A DNA stretch of 64,000 nucleotides from Phascolarctos cinereus (lineage: Eukaryota > Chordata > Mammalia > Diprotodontia > Phascolarctidae): the NCBI RefSeq assembly GCF_002099425.1, contig NW_018344008.1, forward strand, positions 12,110,001-12,174,000. Reading direction: 5' to 3'. Both the position numbers and the translations under genes were made by a program. Below the pieces are notes generated by a model. The model worked only from the letters and a program-made list of their open reading frames with translations. It was not told where the DNA came from and made no database searches. This document shows, piece after piece, positions 13,191 through 25,073 of the stretch. Each line of letters opens with the position of its first letter. The first letter of the stretch is position 1.

Positions 13191-14062
13191 CTTCTCTCTC
13201 CCATCCACCCACTCCTCTGAGGCTGCTGTTACCAGGGAGGAAGAGGGGGAGAGAAAGAAAGTGGCATTCCAGAGTCCAGGCTCAGCCCTTAGAATGCTGT
13301 TCTTGTTATCTGGCTGCAAAGGATATCAGATTACACAAACGGACGCTCAATCATACCACGCACAGACACAAACACAGAAAGTAAACATACACAAATTGCT
13401 GTAGAATCCTCAAATCATATTTAATCTTTTTCTTTTTATCTTTCTCTTTATATTTTGGTGATTCATTCCAATTCTGAAGTTTATTACCTGAGGGACTATT
13501 TTCTGGTATACCTTTTTCTGCTCCGTGGTGCCAAGTTTAGACTGCTCATTACCCATTTCTAACATTTATTTGAAGGTTCCTCACCAGACCCTCCCAGGTC
13601 AGTGACCTACAAATATTTCAGGACCTCACCTTAGTCCCTCAGGGAGGGGTCGCCCCTCACCCCCTTCCCTCAGTCACCTGAGTGCTCACCTGTTGGCTTC
13701 TCTCCAGGGATAATCCATCTATTTTTCAGGACCTCACCTTAGGCCCTCAGGCTCCAGGGATCTATCCCAAAGACCTACAAGTTCTGGCATGTCCGCAGGT
13801 TATATGTGTATAACTTACCTGACTGCTCTCTCTCCACCTGCCGGAGTTTTACACTCACAGCACTACCGGAGCTTTTCCCTTTTTTCTTTTTCTTTTTCTT
13901 TTTCTTTTCTCCCAGGGTAGTTTCTGTTCCTCTGAGTTCCTCTCTTCAGGATGTCTGCTGCCCAGAGGGAGACCAATTCCCAAGTCTGAGAGCCACCAAG
14001 AAAATAGTCGGTGGGTGCCTGCTCTCAGCCCTTGGAGAGGGTCGACTCCTGAGGGGCTTAAT

Positions 14063-14080
14063 TTCCCGGCCAATGCACCA
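14063..14080 (-). other. Primer-binding site, tRNA-Gly
   Basis: The + strand reads TTCCCGGCCAATGCACCA, identical to the 3' end of vertebrate tRNA-Gly(GCC) plus CCA. The minus strand is therefore the primer-binding site, placed 4 nt beyond the 5' LTR. Confidence 0.85.
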
Positions 14081-14084
14081 AAAC

Positions 14085-14744
14085 TGTGTGGGATGCAACT
14101 CAACTTAAAAAACACTGAGAGATGTCTCAAGGTAGGAACAGAAAGTTAAAAGTTTATTATTTAAATTCTCAAGAATCAGGTGTCCCTCCACCTGATTGGG
14201 GAGGGGAGACAAATTATAGAAGCAAAAAGCCAGATTAAATAACCCTGACGGCAAAAGCCCCCTCCCACCAAGTGGCCAATGTTTGACTCACAATACCATA
14301 GAAACAGAAAACAAAAGAAAGAAACCATATACATATCTATATTTAGCCCCTTAGTTTGCTGAAGTAATACCAAAGAAGCAATTAAAAATGTGCAGTCAAG
14401 CTAGACGCTGTGCTGTTGTAGCAAGGTTACACTGTGACAGGAATATAGCAACAGGTATAACAACAAAATACAGGGGGGCTTTCAAGGGTTTCAGGCTTGG
14501 CAAACTTTAACTACTGAGATAACAATGGCATAGAAGTGGGGGGGTACTTGGGGCTGGATTCCCATAAATCAGGTGATTTCTAGCAAATCGACACTTAGGC
14601 CTGTCAGGCTGCTACGCCTGCCTTGAGTCACAATACAACTTCTATTTATTCTTTTAAGAAGTATTCGCAGGATCCCTCATCCCACTTAACAAGAACCACT
14701 GACCCCCCTGAGGAGGCTTCACTTCTGAGAGTTCATCTGTCACA
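14085..14744 (-). repeat. 5' LTR of the retrovirus fossil
   Basis: In sense it runs from TGTGACAGATG (at 14744) to CCCACACA (at 14085). It contains an AATAAA signal near 14150. The primer site lies four bases beyond its end. Confidence 0.8.
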
Positions 14745-14941
14745 CTGCTCAGGAAATCTCTTTCTCTCTGGAAGATTTGATCCCCCAAATCTTCAACTTG
14801 GGGTTACTCAAAAGACAACCCTCAAGGCTGATGCTGCCTGACACATTTCCCTTCTTTGGCTAAAAAGCTAGCTTTATACTATCTAGAAATTCCCCTATCA
14901 GAATGGATTCTAAAAATAGAGGTTACCCAGGAGGCAACCTT
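14745..14941. other. Unassigned flank of the retrovirus fossil
   Basis: Contains repeated wording such as GGTTACTCAAAAGACAACC and GGTTACCCAGGAGGCAACC. This suggests an old low-complexity or LTR-derived repeat, not identified. Confidence 0.35.
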
Positions 14942-14952
14942 AAAAGTTGGCA

Positions 14953-15103
14953 TGGGGGGCAACTAGGTGGCAAAGTGGATAAAGGACCAGCCCTAAAGTC
15001 AGGAGGACCTGAGTTCAAATCCGGCCTCAGATCAAACATTTGACACTTACTAGCTGTGTGACCCTGGGCAAGTCACTTAACCCAAATGCCTAAAAAAAAA
15101 AAA
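14953..15103 (+). repeat. Poly(A)-tailed tRNA-derived SINE (WALLSI/WSINE-like)
   Basis: Head GGCAACTAGGTGGCAAAGTGG, then GAGTTCAAATCCGGCCTCAG, then CTAGCTGTGTGACCCTGGGC, then CACTTAACCC and a poly(A) tail at 15092-15103. A target duplication of AAAGTTGGCA flanks it (14943-14952 and 15101-15110). Confidence 0.9.
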
Positions 15104-15110
15104 GTTGGCA

Positions 15111-15699
15111 CTGCCCAGGAAATCGCCCTTTCTGCACAAAAGCTCAAATTTACAAAGAAGGGCTCCTCCTCTGAGAGAAGTACATCCTCCTCGGTACTAA
15201 GCAGACAATCTTGGAAATAGCCACAATCCCTGGAACCCAATCAGAAGTCATCCCCAGCCCTCTACCAGGCACCAATGGACATACCCAGGTTCTCCAAAGG
15301 GAGGATTTCATTAGATGCTATTCCTGGGAAATGTGAATCTAGCTCAGAGAAGTTTTATTAAGGTGCTCAAGTCATTGTGATTAAAACCCATGAAACCCAG
15401 GAATTCCAAAAGACAAATAGGAAGGATAGGGAAGAATAAGTACACCAAGGGGTGGGACTAATATGGAAAAGGAAGGATTGGTCAGGGAAATGGAATTTAC
15501 CCTAGCAAGCCTGCAACTCAGAATCACAGGGATTTTGAGGAGAACCACAGGACAGTAAATTATCTGGTCTTTTTTGGCAAAGGTAATTTTTATTTGATTA
15601 TAAATCCCTAAGAAAGAAGTGGAAAGCAGAAAATGAGCCCAGTATTTTAAAAATCCTAACAAATTTGATAAACCTTTAGTTAATCAGAGTGTTTTAAAA
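15111..15699. other. Unassigned intergenic sequence
   Basis: No gene or confident repeat was recognised. It contains GCCCAGGAAATCGCCC wording similar to the stretch at 14745-14941. Confidence 0.35.
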
Positions 15700-16055
15700 A
15701 AGAGACGAAAACAACTTTTACCAAAATGAAAAATGCATCAAATGAATAAGCAATATAGAGGACAAAAAATTAACCAGAACACATTCATAATTATATGTTT
15801 AAAAACTGGCCATTTAAAGGAAACGATTACCTACAAAAGCATAAAATACCCATCTTAAAAAAAACAAGAAGAAATAGAGATCTTAATTCAATCTCAGAAA
15901 GTAAAATTGTAGCAGCTATGAATGAATTAACCCCACCTAAAAAATTCTACTCCAGACAGATTTACAAATGAATTCTTCCAAATATTTAAAGAGGAGTCCA
16001 TATCTCTACCAGAAAAATTATTCTAAGCAATTGACAAAAAAAATGTCAAGCCTCT
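15700..16055 (+). mobile_element. L1 LINE ORF2 fragment
   Basis: A-rich sense-strand sequence with CTCCAGACAGATTTACAAATG and ATTTAAAGAGGAGTCCATA. Translated with interruptions, this gives the L1 ORF2 stretch containing the T-N-E-F motif followed by F-K-E-E. It is degraded. Confidence 0.6.
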
Positions 16056-16495
16056 TTTAAGAGACAACTATGGCTCTATCTTTCCATGATGACCTTGGAG
16101 CTAGGAGTCTAGGTGGAAAGTTGCAGCCAGCTAGCCTGGCAGGGAAGTCCTAAGAAGCCAGGGTTCTTGAAATTGGAGTCCAAGGTGGGTTTTGGGCTTG
16201 GAACTGGAACTGTGCTCAATAGGAAGGAACCAAGCTAAGTTGTTTGTTTGTTTTATAAATTATTTATTACTATACAAGTTAGTTCCATTGACATAATTTT
16301 GCAAACTTCATTTGTTGATAGCTTGACTGAAACTTTTTGTATAATTGAATTCTGTATATAAGTATTGATGTACTAATACATTCTCTATTATTGAGTCCTG
16401 TACAAGTAGTGATAGAACTTTAATGTGAGAAATCTGGCATCACTAGATTGCTATTGTCCAGTAGAAAAGTTCATATTGTTCTTAGCCATTCAAAC
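16056..16495. other. Unassigned intergenic sequence
   Basis: Nothing recognised with confidence. Confidence 0.35.
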
Positions 16496-16949
16496 TGTGT
16501 GGGGTACAAAGACCCTTACCAATAAATTGGAGACTCAGAGATATTAGCAAAAAGAATAGTTCGTTTATTGGCTTTCTTAAGAAAGGGCTCCCTCAGAGCA
16601 CCCAAAAGATGGAGCCAACCAAAGAGAACAGAAGCGTGTTCAGCTCAGCAGATGATACAGACCCTAGCAATCCCCCCACTCACCTATTGGCTCTTCTTCC
16701 CATTGGCTGGGCTTCGGAGCTCACAGTCTAAGCACGGAAACTTCTCCCCAGCACCAAGGACAAGGGCAAGAAACAGGTTTGCTTCAACAACTAGGGAGGG
16801 GGTCTGAGGAGGGATAGAATCCAGGTGAACAGGATGTGGCTCTGTCACCTGATCTACTTGTGACACCCTGCTTTCTCATCGAGGCAGCTTCTGAGAAATG
16901 TAGGGAAGGCTCAGCTACACTGAGGGGGCTTCACTATTTCAGCATTCCA
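16496..16949 (-). mobile_element. Probable solo LTR
   Basis: Read on the minus strand it has TG...CA ends, a CCAAT-like box (near 16684), AATAAA near 16567, and ends ACCCCACACA like the 5' LTR at 14085. The flanks TTCAAAC (left) and TTCCAAAC (right) could be an altered target duplication. No internal retroviral sequence adjoins it. Confidence 0.6.
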
Positions 16950-17035
16950 TTCCAAACTGACCTAGGCCACTTGCCTATGGAAACTGGATTATGCTGTTTG
17001 TTTATTTGATTTATACCAATGGAGTAAATATTTGC

Positions 17036-17135
17036 CGTAGCTAACAGAGACAGAAAGAGGCAGAGACAGACAAAGACAGAGAAACAGACAGACAGAGACA
17101 CATTGAAAGAGATAGAGAGAGAACTATGATCAGAC
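17036..17135. repeat. AGACAG/GAGA-rich simple sequence
   Basis: A degenerate purine-rich run built on (A)GAGACAGA units. Confidence 0.7.
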
Positions 17136-17354
17136 CAAGGAGGTCAAAGATAGAAAGATCTCATATACACCAAAATATTCAGAGCAGTGCTTTTCATAGT
17201 AGCAAAGAATCAGAAACAATGTCAATTTCTTTTTTATGTGGAATGGTTAAACAAATTGTAATATATGAATGTAATGGAAAAATTCTGTGCCATAAGAAAT
17301 AGTGAATATGAATCAAGAATTATGGAAAGACATGAATTGATAAAGAGTGAAGTA

Positions 17355-17610
17355 GAACTTTGTTGTTCAGTCATTTCTGACTCTTCAGGACCTCATTAGG
17401 GGTTTTCTTGGGAAAGATACTAGAGTGGTTTGCCATTTCCTTCTCCAGCTCATTTTTCCAGATGAGGAAACTGAGACAAACAGAGGTAAGTGATTTGCCC
17501 AGGGTCACAAAGCTAGTAAGTGTCTGAGGTCATACGTGAACTTAGGAAGATGAGTCTTCCTGACTCTATGCCTGGCATTCTATCCACTGTGCTTCCTAGT
17601 AGAACTAGGA
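17355..17610 (-). repeat. tRNA-derived SINE with RTE-type tail
   Basis: The reversed order of tail (TTCAGTCATTTCTGACTCTTC), middle (GGTTTGCCATTTCCTTCTCC), core (GTGATTTGCCCAGGGTCAC) and head is intact. Confidence 0.88.
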
Positions 17611-17679
17611 AGACAGTATATACAATTACTGAAATAATACAAATAGAAAGAAAGCATCCCATACAATTATTAGTTGAAG

Positions 17680-18065
17680 AGACTGGGGATATTTTAGGCT
17701 AAATACTTTAGCCTAGAGAAAAGGAAATTTAGAGAGGACATAATCACTGTCTTCAAGTATTTAAAAGGTAGTCATAGAACAGTAATTAAGCTTATTTTGC
17801 TTGACTCTGGAAGACACACCTAGAAACAGCTGGTGAAAGTTGCAAAGGTAGATTTCAGCTGGGTATAAAGAAAAAATCTTGCCAATAGAGCTATTTGGAA
17901 ATGGAGTTGCCACTGGAAGTAGTGAGTGGATGTATCCATCACTGGAAGTCTTTGAATGGAGGTTGGTCAACTACTTGTAGGAAGTATGGCAAAGAGGGAT
18001 TCATACTTCAGGTCTGGGTTGGATTAGGTGATTTCTAAAATCCCTTCTGACTCTATGATTCCATT
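17680..18065 (+). mobile_element. CR1/L3 LINE 3' end, ancient
   Basis: The order GTCTTCAAGTATTTAAAAGG, then GGAAGTAGTGAGTGGATG, then CACTGGAAGTCTTTGAATGGAGG, then TTGGATTAGGTGATTTCTAAAATCCC, then TCTATGATTCC is the classic 3' end of CR1-type LINEs in amniotes. Confidence 0.75.
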
Positions 18066-19019
18066 CCTCCTCTAAGACAAACTGTTCTACCTCCTAGTTC
18101 CTTGCTCACAAATTCTCTCAGAGGACTGAATAAAAGGGCTAGAATTAAGAATAGTGTGAAGGTGCTTAAAGTTAGATCCAAGGCTAGGAGTAAGACGAGT
18201 AGGCTAGAAAGTAAAAGACAGATAAGAACACTGGGGATAGAAGAAGCAGATGGCAGTGGGATGTGATCACTTGTGACCCGTAACATGAGTTGAGGTTACT
18301 TGTTTCAGCATGTAGACTCTCAAAATGTCTGGGATAGATTATTAAAACCCACAACTGACAAAAACAGGTCTTTGAAGACTTCTATCAAAAGAATATCAGA
18401 TATCAGAAATCTACCCATATTCCTCAATAAAAGCCCTTTACTATATTCCATTGTGTATCAAGAAGTAACATGATACCTGTAGAAATAAAATGCTTTCTTT
18501 CTGATTGGAAAAATGTTAAATAATATCCAAAACATTTTATTAGATCTATTAAAGTAAAATGAAATTTAATTTTAAGATAGGTATAAGCAGTAGGTATGAA
18601 ATGTAATAATTAATTTCTTCCTATTCAGTCAAAGAGAGCAGCTGCCTGTTGGTAAAGGTGATTATATCAGCATTCCTGAATGCTACCTTTAGTTACCCAA
18701 AACTAATTTGTGTATATCTACTCTAGTTACTTGACCAACATTTTCCCCTCTAAATCTTCCCTCAGACCAGTCATTGTTAATCACAACTTCACATTAGAAC
18801 AATTCAAAAGGAAAGATTACTTAAAATAAAAAAGTCAAGGCAAATAGCAGGAAGAATATATTAAATAGCATATATTCTTTCTTCTACTTCTCCAAAACAA
18901 CCAATTCCCAAGTTCTAGGGATAAAAAGTTGCAAATCCAGCATGACCCTGCCTTATGCTGCAGTTATCAGTTCAGCCCCCAATCTAGGGGAAATGGTAAA
19001 TTAACAAAGTACCCAACTG
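18066..19019. other. Unassigned intergenic sequence
   Basis: No gene or confident repeat. Part of 18350-18450 may be L1-derived because its wording is A-rich and sense-like, but this is weak. Confidence 0.35.
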
Positions 19020-19885
19020 GAAAAATATTAATTGCTCATGAGTAAACCAAGCCAACATAATAAAAATGATCATGCTACCTAAATTAATTTTCTTATTCAA
19101 TGCCATATCAAACTATCAACAATTATTTTATAAAGCTAGAGTAAAATAATAACAACATTCATCTGGAAGAACAAAAAGTCAAGAATATAAAAGGAATGAA
19201 TGAAAAAAAATGTGAAGGAAGGCCTAGAAGTATCTGATTTCAAACTATTACAAAGCAGTAATCATGAAAACAATCCAGTATTGGCTAAGAAATAGAGTAG
19301 TGGATCAGTGGAATAGATTAGGAACACAAGACACAGTAGTAAATGACCACAGCAATCTAGTATTTGATTAAACCCAAAGATCCAAGCTATTGGGTTAAGA
19401 ACTCACCATTTGATAAAAACTGCTAGGAAAATTAGAAAATGGTTGGCAGAAACTAGTTTTAGACCAACATCTCACACCACATACCAAGATAAGAAATCAA
19501 TTGTGTTAAGACTTAACTACTTTGATCAAGACAATGATTCAAGATAATTCCAAAGGTTTTGTAATGAAAAAATGCTATCTACCTCGAGAGAGAGAAAAAG
19601 ATTGGGAAAGAGAGAAAAAGAGAGAGAGAACGAGAGAGCTGATGAAGTCTGAGTGCTGATTGAAAAATATTTCTTCCAGTTTATTTTTCTTGCCTTTTTT
19701 TTTTTGCGACAGGGCTAATATGGAAATATGTTCTGCATGATTTCACAGGTATAGTTGATATTACATTTCTTGCCTTTTCAATAGGTAGGAAAAAGGCAAC
19801 AGGGAGGGAGAGAATTTGGAACTCAAAATAAAAAAAAGAATGCTAAAAATAAGTAATTAATTTTTTAAAACGACCTTTAGATAAC
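19020..19885 (+). mobile_element. L1 LINE, ORF2 fragment to 3' end
   Basis: Sense L1 ORF2 remnants (19060-19500) with the AVIMKTIQYWLRNRVVDQWN region, then a simple GAGA repeat (19585-19635). The L1 3' untranslated end follows (19690-19870: TATGGAAATATGTTCTGCATG...AGAGAATTTGGAACTCAAA). The frame is broken. Confidence 0.75.
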
Positions 19886-20449
19886 CACCAAAGATGCTGT
19901 CTGACTGTCTAAATTGTCTCTTACTACCAGGTACTGAACTAGCTGCTGTTTCCTGTCATGGAAGAGGTGAGGCCTATAGGGACTGTTAGAGTAAAAGTAC
20001 AAGTTAAAACTCTAGAATTGGCAGGAATGGGGGAGCTGGAATGGCTTGCTGCAGTGGTGTACTAAAGTCTAGCATTGGTAGGATTGAGGTGGGTGGGGAA
20101 GTCTCAGTGTAGAAGCCAGTGGGATAAAACATGGCCCAGAGGAAGTCCACTGGCTCTATAGCCTCATTTCTTTCCCTCATCCTTATCCTGACTCCCTCAT
20201 TCCTTCTTTTTTCTTCAACTTTTGTGTCTCCTGAGCAACTTTCTAGGTTACATCATCACCTGCTTAATACTTGTATAGAATTCTGGGGGATATAGTCTCC
20301 AGAATAACATGATTTCATCACTGGGCAGGGACTAGGTACACCCCTTTTCTCTTCCACTTGGGCAGATTTTGGCAATCTTTGCAAACTGTATAGGGACATC
20401 TGTAAATATATACCAAAAACATATAAATTTGGCATTTTTTTTTTTAAAA
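19886..20449. other. Unassigned intergenic sequence
   Basis: Nothing recognised. 20200-20450 resembles a degenerate old repeat. Confidence 0.3.
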
Positions 20450-20660
20450 CCAGACCTGTGATTTTATTGGTATACAGACCTCCCAATGAGGAAAATCCTT
20501 CTAGTTCAGATTTGCACCTGCTCTGTAATTTATAGTCTCAAAGAATTTCCTGGGCACATTGAGATGTTAAATGACTTGCCTAGGGTCATCCAGCCAATAT
20601 ATTATCACAGGTAGACTTGAACTGAAGCCTTCCTGACTCCTATGCCAACACCCTATCCAC
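20450..20660 (+). repeat. Old CORE-SINE (MIR3/THER-like)
   Basis: GTGATTTTATTGGTATACAG, then TTTGCACCTGCTCTGTAATT, then TTAAATGACTTGCCTAGGG, then TTGAACTGAAGCCTTCC. Same family as 5345 and 6770. Confidence 0.65.
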
Positions 20661-21029
20661 ATGAGATTTACAAGCAACAACATAAGCATATATAGTCATA
20701 GAATACATAGCACATAAAGCACATACAATAAAATTCCATGCTTTAGACCAATATGTCTCATCACTTCATGACATATAGTATTTCTACATCAGAGCTGCAT
20801 ACAGTAATTATAACATGCAGAAACATAATATATTCATATAAATCAATATATGTATAGTAAAGTGTATAATACAGAAAAAAAATACTCTTAAAACATTCAT
20901 CATAAATATCACATAATACCATGTGTTATGGTTACATAAAAACACTTCATATACAAGCCATCAAAGGACATCTGGCTACATGTGAAAACTGCCCTCTTGT
21001 TATTCCTGAGACATTATAACTTTTGCCTG

Positions 21030-23960
21030 GTCTTCTCAAGATGGTGGAGTGAATGCAACCAAAATAGCTCAGGTCTCTAATAACTACTCAAAAGATGAAA
21101 AAAATTGCTAAACCAAGTAATCATCAATACATCCAAGGAGAAACTACAGGAATTCAATTTTGCCAGCTCAGGACCACAGAAAGAGATAAAAAGATTTTGG
21201 ACTATAGGAAAGGAGTCCAGACAGAAAAGCACCAGAAATACAACATATACAAGCCTTCAAGTTCAGGGAACAGGCAAGCCATGAAGTCTAGAATTTGTAG
21301 CCCTGTACAGGAACAGAGGATGGCAGCTTGGACCAGGGTATGACCAAGAGTGCCCAGAGCCTGAATCTGTTTTGCACTGACCAGGAACAGGGTTTGGGAG
21401 CCTGGAGGGCTCACAGTAAGAAGACAAGGATCAGGGCATACCTCATATCAGACTACCCTGTTACAGACTGCTCTACTTAGACTCTTCAGAGAAATGTGCT
21501 AGCCAAGTGTTATTTCACATACCTACTTCAGCAAAAACCAAAAGTTCAAACCAGACCAAACAATGATCAAGAAATCCAATGAGTAACTATAAAAAATTAC
21601 TTTTTCTACTCCAGAACTGCACAAAATGTCAGCTAGAAGCCCATGGGCAATAGGAAAAGATTCCTTTCCAGCAAATTGAGAGCTAGAGTGAACAAAGACA
21701 AGACACATGTAGCCTGAAAGACTTTGGGTCTGAAGACAAGAGCAGAAGGCTCCCCTGAGAAAGCTGTAGAGTGGTTAGAAAACTCAACAGAGGTGATTTT
21801 GGAAACCCTGGGGAGTAGTGGTGGACAGTGACCAGAGACTGACTGTGATACTACAGTACTCAATAGAATAGCCTAGGGGTTGGCCCAGTCACTCTAACGT
21901 TCATAACATTCTGTCTTGAGATGCCAGAGAGGGACCTGAAGATATAGCACTTTGAACTTCAAAGATGTATGAAGGGCCTCAGACCAAACACTTGACACTT
22001 CCTAGCTGTGTGACCCTGGGCAAGTCACTTAACCCCAACTGCCTAAAGAAAAAAAAAAGATGTATGGAGGGGCTAACTCAAAGAGGTGAAGGTGAGTCCA
22101 AGAATACAGGAAACAAGGGCAAAGACATCTGGGTCAACCACTCCACTAAAAAAAAAAACACCGTAGAAGGTAGAGGCTGGTCCTGGCACAAAATCCCAAT
22201 TTAGGAACTAAAGATGGAGAGATGAGTAAACCAAAGAAGATACCACCTAGTATAAAAAATTATTGCAAATCTAAAAATCCCTTCCCCCACTCCAAGTAGT
22301 GATTAACTTCATAAAAATTGCAAGCATACACAAAGTTTAAAAAAATGAATTTTCAGCAGGACTCCACGAATAACCAGAGGAAATGAAGCAAGAGGGGGAA
22401 AAAAAGGAAATAAATGTTCTAAAGAAAAGAATTAGGAAAAAAATAGCCTGAAAGAGAAAGTGATAAAACTTACCCAAGAAATGGAATCCATGAAAACTAG
22501 AATAGTCCAATCAGAAATCAATGACACCATCAGACAAAAATATTAGGGCAAAATCAAAACACTAAAAAAAAATAAAATGTTAAGAAATCTGTGATCAAAT
22601 ACAACTGACATAAAAAAATAGGTCAAGGTGAGATAATTTAAGAATCACTGAACTCTCTGAAAATTATAATTTAAAGAAACAAATCTGAATGCTGTATTTC
22701 AAGAAATTATAAACAAAAACTGTCCAGATCTATTAGAGCCAGAGAGCAAAGTGAAGATAGAAAGAAGCCCAAAAGGAAAAAATTCCAGGAATGTCACAAC
22801 CAAAATCCAGATCTCCCGCATTAAAGAAAATGTCAAGAATCTAGAAAGTACTTCAATCAGCAAGGAACTAGAGTCAGGACCACACAACACTTGGTACCTT
22901 CTACTATAAATAAGAGGAGGTCTTGAAATACAAAGGCAAAAGAGACAGGAAACCAAAAATACCAATCAAAAATACAACCAAGAATAACTTACCCAGAAAA
23001 AACTGTATAATCCTACAGGGAAAAAAATAGATCTTTAATGGAGCAAACAACTTTCAAACATTTTTGATGAAAGGATCAGAGCAGAGTAGGAATTCTGAAT
23101 ATCAACACAAGAGTACAGAGAAACCAAAAAGACAAATTTATTTGAGAAATCAGATGCCGTATGATGATGTAGTGCTAACATTCTAATGGGGGAGAAAAAA
23201 CAAGTGTCTTTCCAAAAGGGATCTTCAAAAACATCTTCAAAGGGTATTGAGTAAAAAAATTTTTTTTTCCAAATAGAGGACAAGGCAGGGTATGTGTGGA
23301 CTGGGTCTTTTCTGAAGACTTAAGAAAGAAAGGGAAGGGTAAAAGGAACACACTGGTATAAAGAGGAAAAATAAGGGAATAGAACTTACTATTTCTCATA
23401 AATGAGGGCAAAAGAAAAGAAAGGAACTAAGAATCTAAGGCAGTACCTTAGATAGCTTATGCAAGGTAATAGTATTGTACTAAAAGAAATAATGAGACCA
23501 TTTCAGAGCATCTTGGACAGTATAACTGCCACTGAATGAACAGAACTGTAAGAACAGCTTAAATAAGGACAAGAATATTATAAAGAAAAACAACTTTGAA
23601 AGACTTGAGAATTGATTTACCATGATTCTCTAGAGGACCTATGATGAAGCATATTGCCTCCCCAATTTCTAACAAAGAGGCAATGGAAACATTTTTTGAT
23701 ATGACCACAGTGTAGATTTATTTTGCTGGATTATGCTTATCAATTACATTTGTAGTTTTCTTTTTCTTGTTTTTCAATGGGGAGGGATAAAGGGATGAAG
23801 AGCTAGAAATGATGCCAAAAAAGTGAGCTGTTATGTTTTTTTTTTAAAATGTACAGAAGAGAACAGATGGAAGTTCAGAAGGAAGCATAGATCCTTGCCT
23901 GTCCACAACAGGACAGTTTTGAAAGTACAGAATTTATCAAACAGGCAATGGACAGTTGTT
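21030..23960 (+). mobile_element. Old L1/HAL1-like element, A-rich sense strand
   Basis: A single long A-rich sense segment that begins CTCAAGATGGTGGAGTG, similar to L1 5' ends. It passes through sequence with no ORF2 reverse-transcriptase motifs that I can see, and ends (23490-23960) with an L1-like 3' region also seen at 57440-57850. An ORF1-only (HAL1-like) or internally deleted L1 would explain this. No intact frame is present. Confidence 0.45.
21972..22058 (+). repeat. 5'-truncated poly(A)-tailed SINE
   Basis: Starts inside the family at GGCCTCAGACCAAACACTTG and includes GTGTGACCCTGGGCAAGTCA and a poly(A) tail. The 11-bp target duplication AAAGATGTATG flanks it (21961-21971 and 22056-22066). 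Confidence 0.88.
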
Positions 23961-24575
23961 ATATATTATTAATGCAGGGCTTTAACTGCTCTGGATTTAC
24001 CGTATAGATCGGCAAATTGCTCTAACTTTGAGCTATTTGGTATGAAGTGGCCCTCCACCAGTTTAGTAAATTATGTTTTCCTTGGATTAGATTTCATAAA
24101 AACAAACAAACACAACCCCCCCAAAAACTTCTTTATTTAACATACATTTACATATATTTATAATCTACCTCTTCCCATTGAACAAAAAACCCCCCAAAAA
24201 GTGAAATATAAAATCCTCATCATAAACATACACAATCCAGCAAAAGAAGTTGATCATTTGATTCTCATATTGGCCATACCAGAAAATGTCTTTCTTTGCA
24301 TTTAAAGATTGTCACCTCCCTAGTAGGAGGTGAATGGTATCTTTAACTTCAGTCCTCTGGACTTATGGTTTATCATTGTACTGATCAGTCTTTCAAAGAT
24401 ATTTTTCTCTATTGACATCATTTTATAAATTGTTCTAGGACTGTTCACTCCTTTCTGTATCAGTTCATAGAGGTCCCCCCCCCCCGTTTTCTTTGAAATT
24501 GTCTATTTCATCTTTTTTATGGCATAACAATATTCCATTATATTCATATGCCATAATTTATGTAGTTATTCTATA

Positions 24576-25073
24576 TGATAGCCTGTAACTTTTAGAGACT
24601 GATTACTTGGCAGTTTGATCAATTGAGGCACAGTGTCTGCCTGAACAAAGGGAAAGCAGGCATGGTTCAAGTGCAAAGCCAGAAGTATTTATTGGGCAAG
24701 TATACCACATGGGTGCAGAGAATAGTAGAACGTAATCTGCTGCTCTAAATATTGGAGGTTAAGGAAGTGGTTTATAGGGTTTTACAACAAAGGGAGGCAG
24801 GAAAAAAGAAGGAATACAGACTACCCAGAAGCAGGATTGCAAGCACTGTCTATTTGGGGCCATTATGAACCAATCTGAGATGATACTGTGGTTGCTGGCA
24901 CAGCAGATCCGGGATCACCCAGTGGACACTGCAAAGGATCACTGGTATGTCAAACTTGAGCAACACTCATTCCAACTTCTGACTGATTTGATTCCCAGAT
25001 TATTTAATCTTCTCCTGGATAATAAGGGAGCTCAAGTAAATCAAGGTGATTATTAAACTCATTATTCATTCCA
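24576..25073 (-). mobile_element. Probable solo LTR within L1
   Basis: Interrupts an L1 copy. Read on the minus strand it runs TGGAATGAATAATG...GGCTATCA with an AATAAATACTT signal near 24690. TTCTATA is found on both sides (24569-24575 and 25075-25081), as expected for a target duplication. Confidence 0.65.

Larger units (their letters stand above)
7525..14744 (-). mobile_element. Endogenous retrovirus fossil, broken, tRNA-Gly primed
   Basis: The element reads on the minus strand. A 5' LTR (about 660 bp, 14085-14744) and a shorter alignable 3' LTR (7525-7983) match each other at roughly 97% over some 430 bp by hand count. A polypurine tract borders the 3' LTR (7984-7996). The 18 nt at 14063-14080 are the complement of a tRNA primer site and match the 3' end of tRNA-Gly(GCC), including CCA. 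The interior holds an L1 insertion, a long TC microsatellite and no recognisable gag, pol or env frame, so it is broken or was always non-coding. The LTR divergence suggests an insertion several to perhaps 15 million years ago, depending on the rate used. The tRNA-Gly primer and TGTGA...CACA ends are compatible with a gamma-like (class I) element, but this is inference. Confidence 0.82.

Noticed and set aside
13089-13319. Arg-Glu repeat protein frame
   Set aside because: Translation of the (TC)n/(GA)n microsatellite in the retrovirus fossil.
18053-18286. Leucine-rich short frame as a membrane peptide
   Set aside because: It is antisense to a CR1/L3 end and neighbouring purine-rich sequence. 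The composition explains the hydrophobicity.
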